Positions 11,800 to 24,230 are shown, numbered from the stretch's first letter. The stretch is DNA of 64,000 bases from Fremontodendron californicum (GCA_030761205.1 JAULJL010000028.1:20573001-20637000), one strand, 5' to 3'. Notes: generated by a model not told the origin, from the sequence alone. Numbers and translations: made by a program.

Positions 11800-12113
11800 A
11801 TCTAGGATAGAAATTTTGGTAGGGAACATTTCTCATACTAGGATAACAGAAGAAGCAAGTACATCAAGAATTCATGAAATCATGCAATTGCAGGCTTGTC
11901 CACATTGCAGAAATGCCACAGCAGTAAAGTGGGAAGACAGCGACATCCATGTAATGCTCTTTCTTCTTTGGCAATGAATGATGGGGACACAACAACTACT
12001 TCTCAAACTAAAGTCTAAAGCAGCACGATAATCATGAATTCCACATTTACTTCTGGTTCATTACAAACCAAAAACTAAACCACTGATCATAGCCACAGGA
12101 ATGTTATGTTAGA

Positions 12114-12271
12114 CTATGTTGGTTGGACTCTTCATTTTTCTTGCCCGTGACACATATCCGGATATGGATATGGAGATATGACCCTCCAAAGGTCCTCCAA
12201 ATACATGTAAAAAACTTTTAAAAAATTGAATATATCCGTATCCGACACTCACCTGAATCCGAGTAACATAG
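12114..12271. mobile_element. family A hAT-type MITE with perfect 8-bp target duplication
   Basis: The element runs from CTATGTTGGTTGGACTC to AATCCGAGTAACATAG. The 8 bases ATGTTAGA lie directly before it and again directly after it. The 8-bp duplication with short inverted ends places it with hAT-type non-autonomous elements. Confidence 0.85.
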
Positions 12272-12666
12272 ATGTTAGATCTCATATCGAATGCTATGAT
12301 CATAATGATACGAGAGAGAGAGAGAGAGAGAAACAGGAAAAAAAATGATTTATTCATTGAGAAATTTCCATAAGAAATTTATCATTGAAGCTCTGTACGA
12401 GCAAAATAGTGTGTAAATACACATAAAGTAAGGTTAATAACACAATGTCTTTTGATGATGAAAAGCACATTACACTGTAAATTTCACCTTTGCCAAACAC
12501 AACTCTAATGAACAAAATAAGAAAAAGAAAAGGCAACAACTTCAAGAAAGCAAAAACAGGTTTTATCATCACAAATTTTGAAGAACTAATATTGTCTACT
12601 AGTACAGGATTAATTAATTAATTTCTTCATCTTACTTTTATTTTCTATGATTTGTAATTCGGTAAA

Positions 12667-12697
<31 letters not shown>

Positions 12698-12974
12698 TAT
12701 ACTAAAGTGTAAGAAAATGTAGATTTGTTGACAAGATGATTATTTATGATTATGACCCTCTGAGTGCAATTTCAAAGATAAGTAGACAAAAAAAACAAGA
12801 AAAATCAAAGGCCAAAGACAGTTTAAAACTAAAAGAAAAGCAAAACATATGTTAATGAGAATACAAAATCTACAAAAGAAGAATTTACCCAAATCCTACG
12901 AGTACTTAGTTGGCAGCAGAAATACGAATTTATACTACAATGTATCCCCCGAGTTTTAAATCGGAAAGATTATC
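12272..12974. other. 3' flank of the LRP1-like gene, with microsatellites
   Basis: It holds a (GA)n run near 12313-12331 and a (TA)n run near 12674-12701. The part next to 12975 is probably the 3' untranslated region of the minus-strand LRP1-like gene. No polyadenylation site was fixed with confidence. Confidence 0.45.
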
Positions 12975-14629
12975 TCAGTTTATTGGATTACCATAACCTG
13001 AACCACCAAGAAAGGCGCCACCTCCAGTGGCGGCATAAACTTCAGAAGGATCAAGAACCGGAGATGACGATGAACCACCATTTCTCCCACCGCCTCCACC
13101 ACCACCACCACCACCACCATTACTACCGCCACCCCCACCACCTCCTAAATGCAATTCAGATATATTTGGAAACCCATCTCTTCCTTCAACTCCTTGGTCA
13201 TAAAGAAACCCTTTGAACACACGTCCACCAATCTTAACAACTGCTTGATAAGCATACTCATCCTCGCCATCCTCCATTGCTGTCACTTTTACACACTTGA
13301 ATACCGCCGGTGCACGTACTTGCCCCGGCAATGTCTCTTTAAAACCTGCATCTGCATATACAAGATTCAGAAAGAAAGAAAAAAAAAACTACTTAAATTT
13401 CACCCTCCAAAAACAACCCTAACAAAAAAAACTTTCCAAACTCCAAACAACTACAAAAACTTATGTTACTCCGACTTCTCATTTTTCTTAAAATATTCGT
13501 ATTCGACGTCCGTGTTCGACGCATATCCGGACATGAGTATAGAGATATGATCCTCCAACTACTCCAAAAACATGAAAATCTTTAAAAAAAAATTAAATAT
13601 ATCCAACACGTGTTCGACACTCACAACCGAATCCGAGTACATAGACAAAAACCAACCAAACCAACCATGAAAAGAACAAAACAAACCTTGGTGACTCGAG
13701 CTAGTGTCAAAGCTTCTAGGAGGAGTAGTATTTGAAGTTGATGTATGAGAAGTAGTTGTAGTTTGAGAAGTTATAAGTCTTGGTTTCTTAGCCCCAGAAG
13801 TCGACCCTGATGAGCCAGCGCCAATAGTAGTGGCTGCAGCCGTCATGAGCTGACGTTCTCTTCTCCGAGCAGCAGATACCCACGTGCTCTTCACATGAGT
13901 AGGGCAATCAAAACCCCGACTTTTACAACATGTTCTACATCTCCTATGGGTACAATCTTTCTTAGCTTGGTTCCCACAATCTTGACACGTGGCACCTGAG
14001 CTAGAACCCGAACCACCACCACTCCCTCCTCCCATCCCACCGCCACCACCACTGATTTGCATCAAATTCATTGAAGAATTATTGTTATCAGATAGTGAAG
14101 ATGGTTTCTTAAGATAGTGATGAGGAGAAGTATTTTGATTCTGCCATAACTGCATCCCACTGAGTTTGTTACGACCAGTATTATTCAACAAATCAGAATC
14201 TTCCACATTTTGTGGAGCTAAACATGGAGCTGCTGTAAGAAGTGGGATAACGCCAACACCAAGAGCCGTGGCGGCATTTGGACCGTTGATTTGATCATTT
14301 GCCATGATGGGATCTTGAGTATGGTGGTGGTGGTGATGGTGATGATGGTTAAAGGACGCCGGAGCGACAACGACGAAATCGCGGAGACCAACCATCCCCA
14401 TTTCAGGGGGAAGTCCGTAGTTGATTGGACGAGTTGAGGGTGGCCATAGAGCGTTGGTGGATCCAGGTGCCGCAGCCACCGCAGCCGCCGCAGCGGCAGC
14501 AGCGTTCGCATTGAAGCCAAGGGAGAGGAGATCATCGGGGCCAGCTCGGATTGCTGTGGACGATGACGTCGCCCAATCTGCAAAGGCTCCTGAGTCTGAC
14601 GGTAGCAGCTGCCCTCTTGTGGTAGCCAC
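12975..14629 (-). CDS. LRP1: SHI/STY family RING-like zinc-finger transcription factor, LRP1-like
   Basis: Two coding exons: 13687-14629 and 12975-13351, joined across a GT-AG intron (13352-13686). The first exon encodes the family zinc finger as C-Q-D-C-G-N-Q-A-K-K-D-C-T-H-R-R-C-R-T-C-C-K, continuing G-F-D-C-P-T-H-V-K-S-T-W-V-S-A-A-R-R-R-E-R. The second encodes the IGGH region, here VVKIGGRVFKGFLYDQG with R in place of the usual H. The segments MGMVGLRDF, ALGVGVIPLLTA and QNVEDSD point to LRP1 rather than to other SHI members. Proteins of this family bind promoter elements and activate auxin-biosynthesis and organ-development genes in the nucleus. There are poly-Ala, poly-His and long poly-Gly runs. 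Start: the frame is open from a GTG at 14629 back to a stop at 14663-14665 without any ATG. The first in-frame ATG is at 14401. The upstream 76 codons look like protein, so a small 5' exon or a non-ATG start is possible. The intron carries a family A MITE. Confidence 0.85.
13461..13644. mobile_element. family A hAT-type MITE inside the LRP1-like intron
   Basis: It runs from TTATGTTACTCCGACTTC to AATCCGAGTACATAG. The perfect 8-bp duplication ACAAAAAC lies at 13453-13460 and 13645-13652. It makes up over half of the 335-bp intron, and splice sites are unaffected. Confidence 0.85.
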
Positions 14630-15845
14630 AATGACAAATGATAATAACCAAATTTTATATGTCTAAAGATGTCTCTCCTTTGATTGTTAAAAACTCAATC
14701 TTTACAAACATAAAAACATATACATATATAAGAGTAAAACTTCAGTTTATTTATGAAAAGAAAACAATAAAAACAAAACAAAAAAAAGGATTTAGAAGTG
14801 GAGAAATGGGCAATCTAAGAAGATATCTATGTGGGTGTTATATGAGGGGGGAAGGTGGGGTCAAAATCTCTGAAATTGTAGCAGAAGAAGATAAAAAGAA
14901 AGGGAAGGTTTTGGAAAGAGAGATCTTGTTTGTTGGGTGACTTTCCAATTAGTGCAGCCAGCAAGCAGTATTTTTTTTTCCTTTTCTTTTCTCCTTTGCC
15001 TTCTGCAATCTGCTGCTACTTAGAGACAGTGTTTTCTGATGGCTTACTAGTAGCTGCTACTGTCACTTTGGATTTTATAAGGGACAAAAAAAAAGTTTGG
15101 GTTTTGAGAGGGAGAGATAACTGAGCTCCCTTCTGGTTTAAGTAGGCAGATAAAATTAAAAAAAAAAAAAAAGGAAATTTTAGCCCCCAAGCTGCTACTT
15201 CTGCCCTTCTGCTACTTCTGCAGTCTTGTATTAACAAAGAAAAACAAAACAAAAGAATAGAATAGAATAGAATAGAAAACTTAAAAAATTAGTATATATA
15301 TATATACTATCCAATAAGCCAATAACTACCCTTTTGCTGTTTTCTTCTATTTCTCTCTTAGTTCTTCATCATCATCATCATCTTCTTCTTCTTCTTCTTT
15401 TTCTTTCTTTGATCAGTATTTCAATTTGGTGTTCTTTCTTCAGTTAGAAAGCGAAGCGAAACTGAGATGGGTTCCTTTCTACTACTTCTCACTCTCTTTC
15501 ATTTTTAGCTTTCTCTCTCTCCAATAATCACATTAACTATGGAAAGAGAGAAAGGAAGAAAAAGGAGGGTATAAAGACTTTTGTTCTCTAGTTTTTGTAA
15601 TTTTATGCCCGCTTTTGAACTCACCATCACAATTCCTTTCCTTTGGTTTTTGCTTTGCCTTAACAATGTGTATGTGTTTCTCTTGTGATCTTCACTCTCC
15701 TTTCACTCGCGTCGTCTTCTCTTTTAACTACAAAACAAATGAGTTTGGGACCCTCTCCCTTTTAGCTCCTCATCTATTGGTGCGTCCATTCTACGCTCTT
15801 TAATTACCCAAAATTATTTTTTTCTTAATAAACATTAATCTAAAA
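14630..15845 (-). promoter_or_regulatory. upstream/5' leader region of the LRP1-like gene
   Basis: The region lies directly upstream of the minus-strand gene. It has a TATATATATATA stretch at about 15294-15307 that could serve as TATA box, with purine-rich (GAA)n and (GA)n tracts upstream (minus strand) at about 15345-15560. A run of ATAGA units sits at about 15257-15278. No transcription start can be fixed, and a spliced leader exon may lie here. Confidence 0.35.
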
Positions 15846-16102
15846 TAGATGGTCGGGCAGTCCGTCCGGCCTAGCAGGTCCGGTCCGTATTGAATTGGGT
15901 ATGGATATTTTTGTTTCGAACCGATCCGGTTCGAAATAGTATTTTTTTATTATAATAATATTATTTTTATTTAATTTTAATTATAAAAATATTAAAAAAT
16001 AATTTTTTAATCCGATGAGCAGTGAATTCGAGCTTATCGGGCCGGGTCTGGACAAAGAATATTAAAAAAATCGGGCCGCGGCCCAGCCCATGAGCAGGTC
16101 TA
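15846..16102. mobile_element. family B MITE with perfect 8-bp target duplication
   Basis: The ends are TAGATGGTCGGGCAG and CCATGAGCAGGTCTA, with GC-rich borders and an AT-rich centre. ATCTAAAA flanks it at 15838-15845 and 16103-16110. The 8-bp duplication suggests a hAT-type origin. Confidence 0.85.
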
Positions 16103-17000
16103 ATCTAAAACTGATCATTTTAAATACTACACGATTATACACCCGAATATTAAAAAACAAAAAATTAAAATACAATACAATACAATACAATACAATACAA
16201 AACAAAACAAAACACGATTTGAAATGAAAAAATACATAAACATGACACGAATATATGAACATGTTAAAATTTATATAAAATAAATTATTAACATACAAAA
16301 GAAATGTTAATTCACTGATTAAGATGATATATATTATTTTTGAATTTAATAAAAGTAATGTATTAAATGCAAAAATATATATATATATATATATATAAAC
16401 TGATACTTAAATAATCCTGGTTAAACAGATCATTTATATAAAAAAATTTGCTAATAAATGTCTTAAAGGAACCCTTTAAGGTAGCAATATAGTAATATCT
16501 TCATTTAATACATTAAAAATGATGAATAAGTTATCAACTACTGTGTTTAATACAATATTATTACTATAAGGGAAATGTTAACTAGTGCCTATAGACACTA
16601 GTTAAGATGCTATATATAAAAAGAAAAATATAATTAATGCATTAAATGCAAAAAACTTTTATAATTGATAAATAAATAATCTTTAACCAATGCTTATAGA
16701 CATCGGTTAAATGGACCTTTACTATAAATATTATATTAACTAACCTAATTTTAAATATAAATATTAACAAAATTCTTATATAAATATATAAACTTTAAAT
16801 ACGATTTTAATAAAAAAATATTTGCTAATAAGTGCTTTAAAAATATTTTAAAATTATTATATATATAATATTTTCATCTAATATGTTAAAAATGATGAAT
16901 AAAATTATTAATTTTTATATTTAATATAATATAATTACTATATATAATATATTAATTACTTTTAAAAAATATTTTAAGAATAATCGTTAATAAAATTTAT
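16103..17000. repeat. family J piece, (ACAAT)n run and two family D copies
   Basis: About 16130-16290 resembles family J and includes an (ACAAT)n pentanucleotide run at about 16171-16199. About 16446-16580 and 16814-16990 resemble family D (TTTGCTAATAAGTGCTTTAA, ATGTTAAAAATGATGAATAA). A further TA run is at 16375-16396. No gene. Confidence 0.5.
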
Positions 17001-17700
17001 AAAAAAAAAAAAAAATACACGAAAACATAAATTATTTAGTCTTCATTAATCTCCAAAAAAAAAAAAAAAATGCGTCGTCAAAATATCCATCTATCGGATA
17101 TGCTCTGCGTTTGGATTGGTTTTGTCAGAAGGAAACGGTAACTAAGGAAGAGTCAAGAGAAGACTCTTAGTCTTCGTCTTCTCCTTCTTCACTGTTTTCT
17201 GTTTAAGATATTTGTCTTGCTTTAGTTTATTAAATTTTCATGCCTTTTTTTTCCATACAAATAATGGAGCTTTAATTATGAAAAACAAGTGGACAATTTT
17301 CATTTGATTATTATTATTATTATTATTATTATTTATTATATAATAATGTCAGCCATTTAATTTCGACTACTACTTTTCAACACTTTAGCTTGGATTTATT
17401 TCTGCCGATGGGGAGAAATAAATAAGGTAATTTCCTACAATTATTAGGTTTTTTACCCTTATTGAAAAATATTGGCACTAGTTAAATTGATGTCAATAAA
17501 AATATATAATTAATGTATTAATTTTTTTAAATTTCTTAAGAGTAATGTATTAATATAAAAAAAATTAAATAATAATTAAATAATTTTTAACTAATACGTA
17601 TATTAAAATATATATATAAAGTAATTTTTAACTGATGACAATAAAATAAAACAAAAATACAAAAAACAGTGAATATAGAGGAACTCAAGACCAAGCGATT
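17001..17700. other. intergenic, no gene
   Basis: AT-rich. It contains an (ATT)n run at about 17307-17331. Nothing else recognised. Confidence 0.45.
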
Positions 17701-17734
17701 CGGCAATTAAGTCTGCGGTTGGGCTTGGGCTAGT

Positions 17735-18120
17735 TTAGCATTGCTATTGAAAAAAGTTTGGATTGAAAAAAAACATGAGTTGAAAAAAAATGTTATTATA
17801 AAATATGATAAAAAAGTGTGGTTTAAAAACTTTTAAGTGTTTAGCATTGCTGTGAAAAAATGTTGTAGAAAATTAAAATGTCAAAAAAATATATATTTAA
17901 AATAATAAAAGTGTAGAGATGTAAGGATAATAAAGTCCTTTTATCCAAAAGCCAGCTTTTAAAGCCCAAAAGCTATATTTTTTGAGTTTTTGATTTGGCT
18001 TTTTAAACCATGATTTCAACAACAGAAGCTAAATTTTTTAATCTGTTTAGCATTATGTTTGTGGTGAAAAACAACTTTTAACCTCAAAACATGTACCAGA
18101 AGCAATACTAAATCAGGCCT
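17735..18120. repeat. family I MITE-like repeat, copy 2
   Basis: It shows inverted ends TAGCATTGCTATT and GAAGCAATACTAAA. It aligns with 6770-7115 through AAAACTTTTAAGTGTTTAGC, GTTTTTGATTTGGCTTTTT and AATTTTTTAATCTGTTTAGC. Confidence 0.6.
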
Positions 18121-19290
18121 TGGACTTAAGCTGATCAACACCGCATCAACGCACAAGTCGTGAGAACGAGTTGCGCCGATCTCGGATCAACTCACAAATC
18201 CTATCCCTAGAGCCAAAATAATGCATTCTAACTTATTTAAAAAAAAAAAAAAAAACCCCAAATTCCAAAACCAAAAGGTCGTCACAAATTCCAATTTCTG
18301 TCACCAGAAACTTTAAGCCAACTCAGATGTCACCGCAAATTTCAGTTTTCGTCACTTCAAACTTCAAACAAAAATCAGAAAATGTTCAAACTAATTTTCC
18401 ATCTGTGGAACCTTCAAGCCAAAATTTAAAAAAAATCTTCAAACCAAAATCCAGCGCTGGTAAATGCAAACTTTTTAAAAACCGGTCATATGAAATTTCA
18501 AATTTCCTAAAAATCTTTCTTCCAAATAAAATAAAAAACTTCTTCTTTTTTTTCAACCCCTTTCTCTTTTTCTAACTTTTTTTTTTTTTTCAAAAACTCT
18601 TCCAATAACTTAGATCTCCAAAAATCAAAATCATACGTCGCCAAAAACCTCCTTTTCACCATCGTTCAAAAACCTAAAATTATCAAAATAATTTCATCTC
18701 TTCTTCTTACTAACCTAGAAAGCCAAAGGCCTCGAGGAAGAAAACTCTAAGACCACTAAACCAAAATTTCAAAAAAACAAAAACTCTTTACAAAAAAAAT
18801 TATGCTTTTTTGTAATTGTTTTTTGTATTTTTTTTTATTGTTTATTATTTTTTAATTCTATACTTTTTATAAACTTATTATCATTAAATAAAAATTAAAA
18901 AAAATATTAAATGACTCGTCACATGTCAACTATCCGATTTAATCTTGCTAATATATAGTTATAGATTATAAATTTGTATATATTTTTTTTTAATATTTTG
19001 GACCAATTAGCTCATCCCTTATTTGAGTTCACGAACTTATAGACTACACACAAGAAAGTATAAGAGGAATAGATTTTCTCTGCCTCCATTTGGTGCCATT
19101 TTAATATTTTTTTTGTCATGTGTTCAAATAAAAAATATTAGCATTTAATTATTTATAAATAAGAGATAATTTTGGACACGTGTCAAAAAAAAAAACATTG
19201 AATGACACAAAGAAATCAGAGAAAATCTGTTCGTAAAAGAAAAACTTCGAAGCTACAAACTCAAACTTTTGTACATTCAAATTAAATTTA
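18121..19290. other. intergenic, no gene
   Basis: The stretch 18250-18750 is rich in C and A on the plus strand, with a 82-codon open frame (18327-18575). It shows no domain, no start context and no splice structure, so it is not called. The rest is AT-rich. Confidence 0.4.
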
Positions 19291-19295
19291 AAACC

Positions 19296-19412
19296 CGGAG
19301 CTTAATTCAGTTGGTTCATGTAGTCACCCTTAAAAAATGACATCCAATAAGTTTGAGATTTAAATCACAGTATCTGTAATCTCTTTCTTTATCCCAAACT
19401 ATGACTTTTTTG
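19296..19412 (+). repeat. SINE-like repeat, best copy
   Basis: It reads CTTAATTCAGTTGGTTCATG, then TGACATCCAATAAGTTTGAG and ATCTGTAATCTC. The A-box-like and B-box-like segments are spaced as in tRNA-derived SINEs, and an A-rich stretch follows. The call is by pattern only. Confidence 0.45.
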
Positions 19413-19974
19413 TAAAAAAAAATAAAAAATCAAATTAAATTTAAGTACCTATAAACTAATTCAATTAATAGCATTAATTATGATAGCAACTTGAAATGGA
19501 ATTCTATATAAAAAGAAGTAACTAATGCAATTCTTTTAGAGCAATGGAATTTGGTTTAGAAATTAAATCCATAACTTATTAACTTATAATTTTTTAAGGG
19601 TATGTTTTGTTGATGAGAATAGTCAGACAAATAGGATTTCGAACTAAATAAGACTCCGTTTGTCGTGTTTTTTTTTTTTTTGTGTGGATAAAAATGATTA
19701 AAAAAGAAAAATAAAATTAAAGACATATAACAACGAATAATAGCATTTAAATTATTTGTATTTTTTTACCCTTTTGTTTTGAATGATAATTGAAAAGTAG
19801 GAGTACTAATGGGTTAAAGAAAAAGAAGAACAATAAGTCATTAACATGGAGACAAACTTGGCACACTTTGCTTTTGTTATGATAGAATTTTGATTTTAAT
19901 TAGTATCACTTTAAATCAAAGTGGAAAAAACCATATGGAATGTTAAATTAGTGAGACTTCTGATCACTGGTTCA
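19413..19974. other. intergenic, no gene
   Basis: AT-rich sequence with no recognised feature. Confidence 0.45.
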
Positions 19975-20320
19975 CTCGATTCAACTGGTTGGATTAGTAA
20001 TTTCAATTAAAACAAATTTAAATATTAAATAAATAATTTAAATATTAAATAAGTATTAAATATAGTAAATACTTAATAAAATATGCATTTGTTTTAATGG
20101 TATGATTTTTAATATAGATTTAAAAGGTTATATGTTCAAATCTTCTTACTTACAAAAAAAAACTTAAAATTGATTTTTTGTCAACTTTTTACGAATTTAA
20201 TCGGTTTTTTACTAGCTCACAAAGTAGCCGATTCTAAGATATATATCAAACTGGATAAATTTTTAATTTTCGATTGAATCAATTCAACTGATCAATTCGA
20301 TCCAATTTTTTAAACATTGC
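19975..20320. repeat. family H dispersed repeat
   Basis: It shares TTAAATATTAAATAAGTATT-like and TCGATTGAATCAATTCAACT-like blocks with 4796-5175 and 49330-49690, in the opposite orientation. Confidence 0.45.
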
Positions 20321-20407
20321 TTCTACAAAAACCAGAGTTAGGTCAGGTTTGCTATTGTTAATAAGATGGCGAAAAAAAAAAAAAAAAAAAACTTGATGGT
20401 TGGGGCT

Positions 20408-20665
20408 AGACCTGTTCAAGGATCGGGCTACTCGCCCAACCTATATTGGATCGGGCCTGGATAAGGATATTTTAAATTCGAGCCAGGCCGGCCCAGCTCA
20501 AATTATTGTTCACCATTTAAAAAAATAATTTTTTTTAATTTAATTCTAAATATTAATATAAAAATATTTTGTAATATTATTGTGAATAGTAATAAAGGTT
20601 TTCGGACCAGCCCAACCCGAACTTGAGTAAGTAAAATAATTTTTTCGAGTCACAGCCCCGCACGT
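20408..20665. repeat. family B MITE, right end worn
   Basis: It starts TAGACCTGTTCAAGGATCGG and keeps the GC-rich borders. The right end (CACAGCCCCGCACGTGAATG) no longer matches the usual CATGAGCAGGTCTA. Confidence 0.6.
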
Positions 20666-20999
20666 GAATGGGAGAGAAAGAAAAAAAGCGCATCGGCCCC
20701 CTCTTTAGCACCCTTCGGCTTGGCCTTTGGGGCCTCGAATCTCTCCTTTGGTCTCCTCTCCCAATCACTTCTCAATTCTTCACCCTCCATTTTTTTTAAA
20801 CACACCTCCTAGGCGTGTGCCAAAGTCTCTTTTTCAAAGCACGCTCGCCCACCATTTTTCTCTCAAAAGTGTGTTGAAAGATTTGGAAAGCACTTATATT
20901 TAAAGCCTCTCCCACATTTAAGTGTTTTTTAGCTATGGAAAAGCAATACTCCAATGTTACATAATTATTTGTTTATATATAATTTAGTTATGTTTTATC
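20666..20999. other. intergenic, no gene
   Basis: Short stretch of higher GC content. No exon or repeat recognised. Confidence 0.45.
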
Positions 21000-21310
21000 A
21001 TTGAACCTAGACCTGCTCATGGGTAGGATCAATTCAGAATTTTTTTTTCTTACCCAGACCCGATTTTGGACGGGTTCAGATCGATTCGTCAACCCGGTTT
21101 ACTGTTTAATATAATAATAAAAATTAAAAAATTATGTTTTATATTAATATTTATATATTTTATAATTAAATTTAAATAAAATTTTAATAGTTGAACAGTG
21201 ATTCGCGCTAGATTGGACCGGTCTGAATCACAAAAACTTCTGTCCAGACCCAATCCAATACAAATCGAACTGAGCGAGTTACCCGAGCCATGAGCAGATC
21301 TAATTGAACC
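21000..21310. mobile_element. family B MITE with perfect 8-bp target duplication
   Basis: The element spans 21008-21302, from TAGACCTGCTCATGGG to CCATGAGCAGATCTA. ATTGAACC occurs at 21000-21007 and 21303-21310. Confidence 0.85.
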
Positions 21311-21960
21311 CATAAGGAATCATTTTTTTTGTTTTTTTTTAAATAACTAAAAAAAAATGTTCATGAATCAGAGCAAATTTATTGAACTCATTGAAATTTT
21401 AGATCCGAACATGCGTTTAACTCACTCATTTATAAACTATATTTATCGTTAAAACATTAAATATATTTTAAAATTAAAATATATTATTTATTAATATATA
21501 AATATTCTCGAATCTAGTTTAAACTTAAAAAAATCAAATCCAAAATCTGATCAGTGTTTGGATTGATGAGTCCATTAATCTAACGAGTAACTAGATCTGT
21601 GAACAAAATTTTTGTGATGCTTTGCTAGATGGCTCGTGTCTTAATTTTAGATTTAAAAGAAAGGCAAACTATTCTAAAAAGTTGACATCATTGCATTAAA
21701 TCTTGCTTAAGATTATGATACATGTATCAAATTAAAGGCCTAATTAAGAGAAGATTTGCGACCATGCAAGAACATTTGGGTAATTACTGAAATTGTGAAT
21801 CTCATGATTAAAAAAAATGCCATGAATTAAATTATAAGTGAGAGGGTGCGTTTGTAATTAAGATAGAAGAGAAATTGCTTTAATCAAATGATTAGCTTTT
21901 ATTTTGTACCCTAAAAAAGGTTGAGCTTTTAATTAGGAAAGGAGGTGAAATATCAATGTG
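21311..21960. other. intergenic, no gene
   Basis: AT-rich sequence, nothing recognised. Confidence 0.45.
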
Positions 21961-22140
21961 TTTTGCTAACAGAGTGTCCTTATGGCACTCTTTAAAGTTA
22001 GTTAATATACTATTTATAGTAATAATATTGTATTAATTGCAAAAGTTGACAACTTTATTCATCATTTTCAATGCATTTGGTGAAGATATTACCACATATA
22101 GTAACATTAAAGAGTACCTTTAGGGTACTTGTTAGCAAAA
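21961..22140. mobile_element. family D MITE
   Basis: The inverted ends are TTTTGCTAACAGAGTGTCCT and GGGTACTTGTTAGCAAAA, with AAGTTAGTTAATATACTATT inside. Relatives lie at 37432-37615, 16446-16580, 16814-16990 and, partially, 35318-35400. Confidence 0.75.
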
Positions 22141-22274
22141 TCCAATATCAAATATCTTAACCATTTGGAAGAAAAATGTTTTTTCTTTATTCTCACTTCC
22201 TTTTTTCTTGTTATCAAGGGGATTAAAGCATCCTCAAAAAATCATGATCTAGGGCATGACCCATTAACTTCTTT

Positions 22275-22767
22275 TAGACTTGTTTAAGGATCAAATTACT
22301 TGTCAAAGTTTGAAGATTCTTTCAATATTTGGGAGGTTTTGAATAAATTATTCAGTCAAAAAAAAGGCTTGGATAAAAAAAAAATTAAGTCCGTATAAAA
22401 AATGGATCGAGCCTTGAGCATAGCATTTTTACTCGTGCCAAGCCTGGCTCGTTTTACTATTAGTAATATCAATTTTTAAAAGTGATCAATCCTTTTTTAA
22501 GAGGGATCAATCATTTTTTTAAGAATGTTTGATCCTTTTTAAAAGGGGTCGATCCTTTTTTAAAAATGATCAATCATTCTTTAAAAGAGATAGATCATTC
22601 TATGCACAAATTTTATCAAACCTGAGTAGTGTTTTTACTTAGACAGACCGAGCATGGGCTGAATTTTCTGTCATATTTCGAGTACAAGGCTGAGCTTAGA
22701 CAATCATAACGTTCATTACTATAGGACCTAGCTTGATCCAAATTTAGCCTACCCATAAACAGGTCTA
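22275..22767. mobile_element. long family B-type MITE with an internal GATCAATC repeat cluster
   Basis: It runs from TAGACTTGTTTAAGGATC to CCATAAACAGGTCTA. The centre (about 22475-22600) has five to six degenerate units built on GATCAATCCTTTTTTAA in alternating orientation. A relative is at about 50360-50710. The target duplication is not clear. Confidence 0.65.
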
Positions 22768-23920
22768 GCCTCTCCTATCTCTTTCTCCCTCTCTCTCTTT
22801 TTTTCCTTATTAATTATACTTGTTTAATTGGTATGAGAACCTAAATTGGAAAACTAATTTAATTATATTAGGATGTGTTTTATAAATTTTTCAAATCATT
22901 AAAAATGAAAAAAAAAAATCAATCATTTAATGTTTTTAATATGTTTGATAATTTATTTTAAAAATCACTTAAATGAAAGATTTTCAATGAAAATTTTTAA
23001 AAATCTTAAGTAGTTAATTAAAAGCTATTTTTTCGTTTCATTTTTTTCGGATGTTTCAAAATTATATCCTTTTTATTTTTTAAACACCTAAAATTCTTAT
23101 TTTTATATTTCAAATTTATTTTCATGAAACTTCAATTTTATTAAAAAAAAAAAAACTTTGAAATTATATGTTCTAAAATAAAAGAGAGACAATCAATTTA
23201 GTACGATGGGAGTGCTTTTAATGAATTCAATCACTTTCATTCAAGGAAATATTGTCATTTAATTATATTTAAAATATATTATTTTTAATTCTTTTAAAAT
23301 TTTATTAATGTAAAATACTTAATAAAAAATAACAAAACATCTAATTTTCTATAATTACAATCAACACTTAATTTTTTAAAATTAAAAATTAAATACTTAA
23401 TTTTTGGATATTGATTTTTTTTTTAATTTATCAAACAAAATCATGTAACATATTTTGTAACCTTTTACAAATTATTCATACTTTCAATACCTTGTTAATA
23501 TAATGTTGTAAAATATGAAGAGAGAGTTAAGAATAAAATTAAATAAAGTACCCATTGAATAATTCATGTATAAAAACAAAAAAGAGAAAGAAAACAATTT
23601 ATGTACTACATATGAATCTTTGCTCGTATGCATGTTTAGGTGGGAACAAGCTTATGACTTGAATTAGATTATTGTTAAATTAATTAATTAACAAAACATC
23701 TAATCTAATAGCTATAAGAAGATCTTTTCTTTCTTTATTTCACTTTATGAGCACGTGGGTAACATAAAACCTAATGAAATCATTGCGACATTAAAGTTTA
23801 AACAATGTCAAATCATGTTTTAATTAACTTAATTTTATCAGATTATATTAAGCAAAGCACTTTAATTAATCATTTTGGTACTCAAATGCTTAACTTCATC
23901 AAAGAGATGTGACGTCTAGA
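22768..23920. other. intergenic, no gene
   Basis: AT-rich. A loosely inverted stretch at about 22845-23440 may be an old DNA element, but its ends could not be set. Confidence 0.4.
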
Positions 23921-23934
23921 GTATTTGATCACGG

Positions 23935-24230
23935 GCTTTGAACAATATTGTCAAAACATTTTGCAATATTTTGTCGGTATTAGGATTATATTATTTTAAT
24001 TTTTTATCGGTTCATATTGATTTTATCGACACGTAGCGATCTAATTTTATCGATTTTATTGATACGTATATAATATATATTTTATTAAAAATTTGAAAAC
24101 AAATTATATATATTTAAAAAATATCGATAAATTCAAAACGATACGTTAAAGTACATCAATATCGATACATGATAACCAAAACAAAATGATATACTTACCG
24201 ATACGATATTGATTACTTTAATTTTTTACA
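23935..24230. repeat. TATCGATACG-rich inverted repeat
   Basis: It contains several TTATCGATTTTATTGATACG and ATATCGATACATGATA-like blocks in both orientations. It looks like a degenerate foldback element. Confidence 0.4.

Noticed and set aside
12983..13216. 77-codon plus-strand frame with a poly-His run
   Set aside because: The His run is the opposite-frame reading of the CCACCACC repeat that encodes poly-Gly in the LRP1-like gene.
13149..13550. 133-codon plus-strand frame opposite the LRP1-like gene
   Set aside because: It covers an exon, an intron and a MITE on the wrong strand, with no family pattern.
14218..14637. 139-codon minus-strand frame overlapping the LRP1-like exon
   Set aside because: It is the neighbouring frame of the LRP1-like coding sequence and begins with TTG, not ATG.
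18327..18575. 82-codon plus-strand frame
   Set aside because: Low-complexity, Lys/Phe/Asn-rich, no domain and no gene structure around it.
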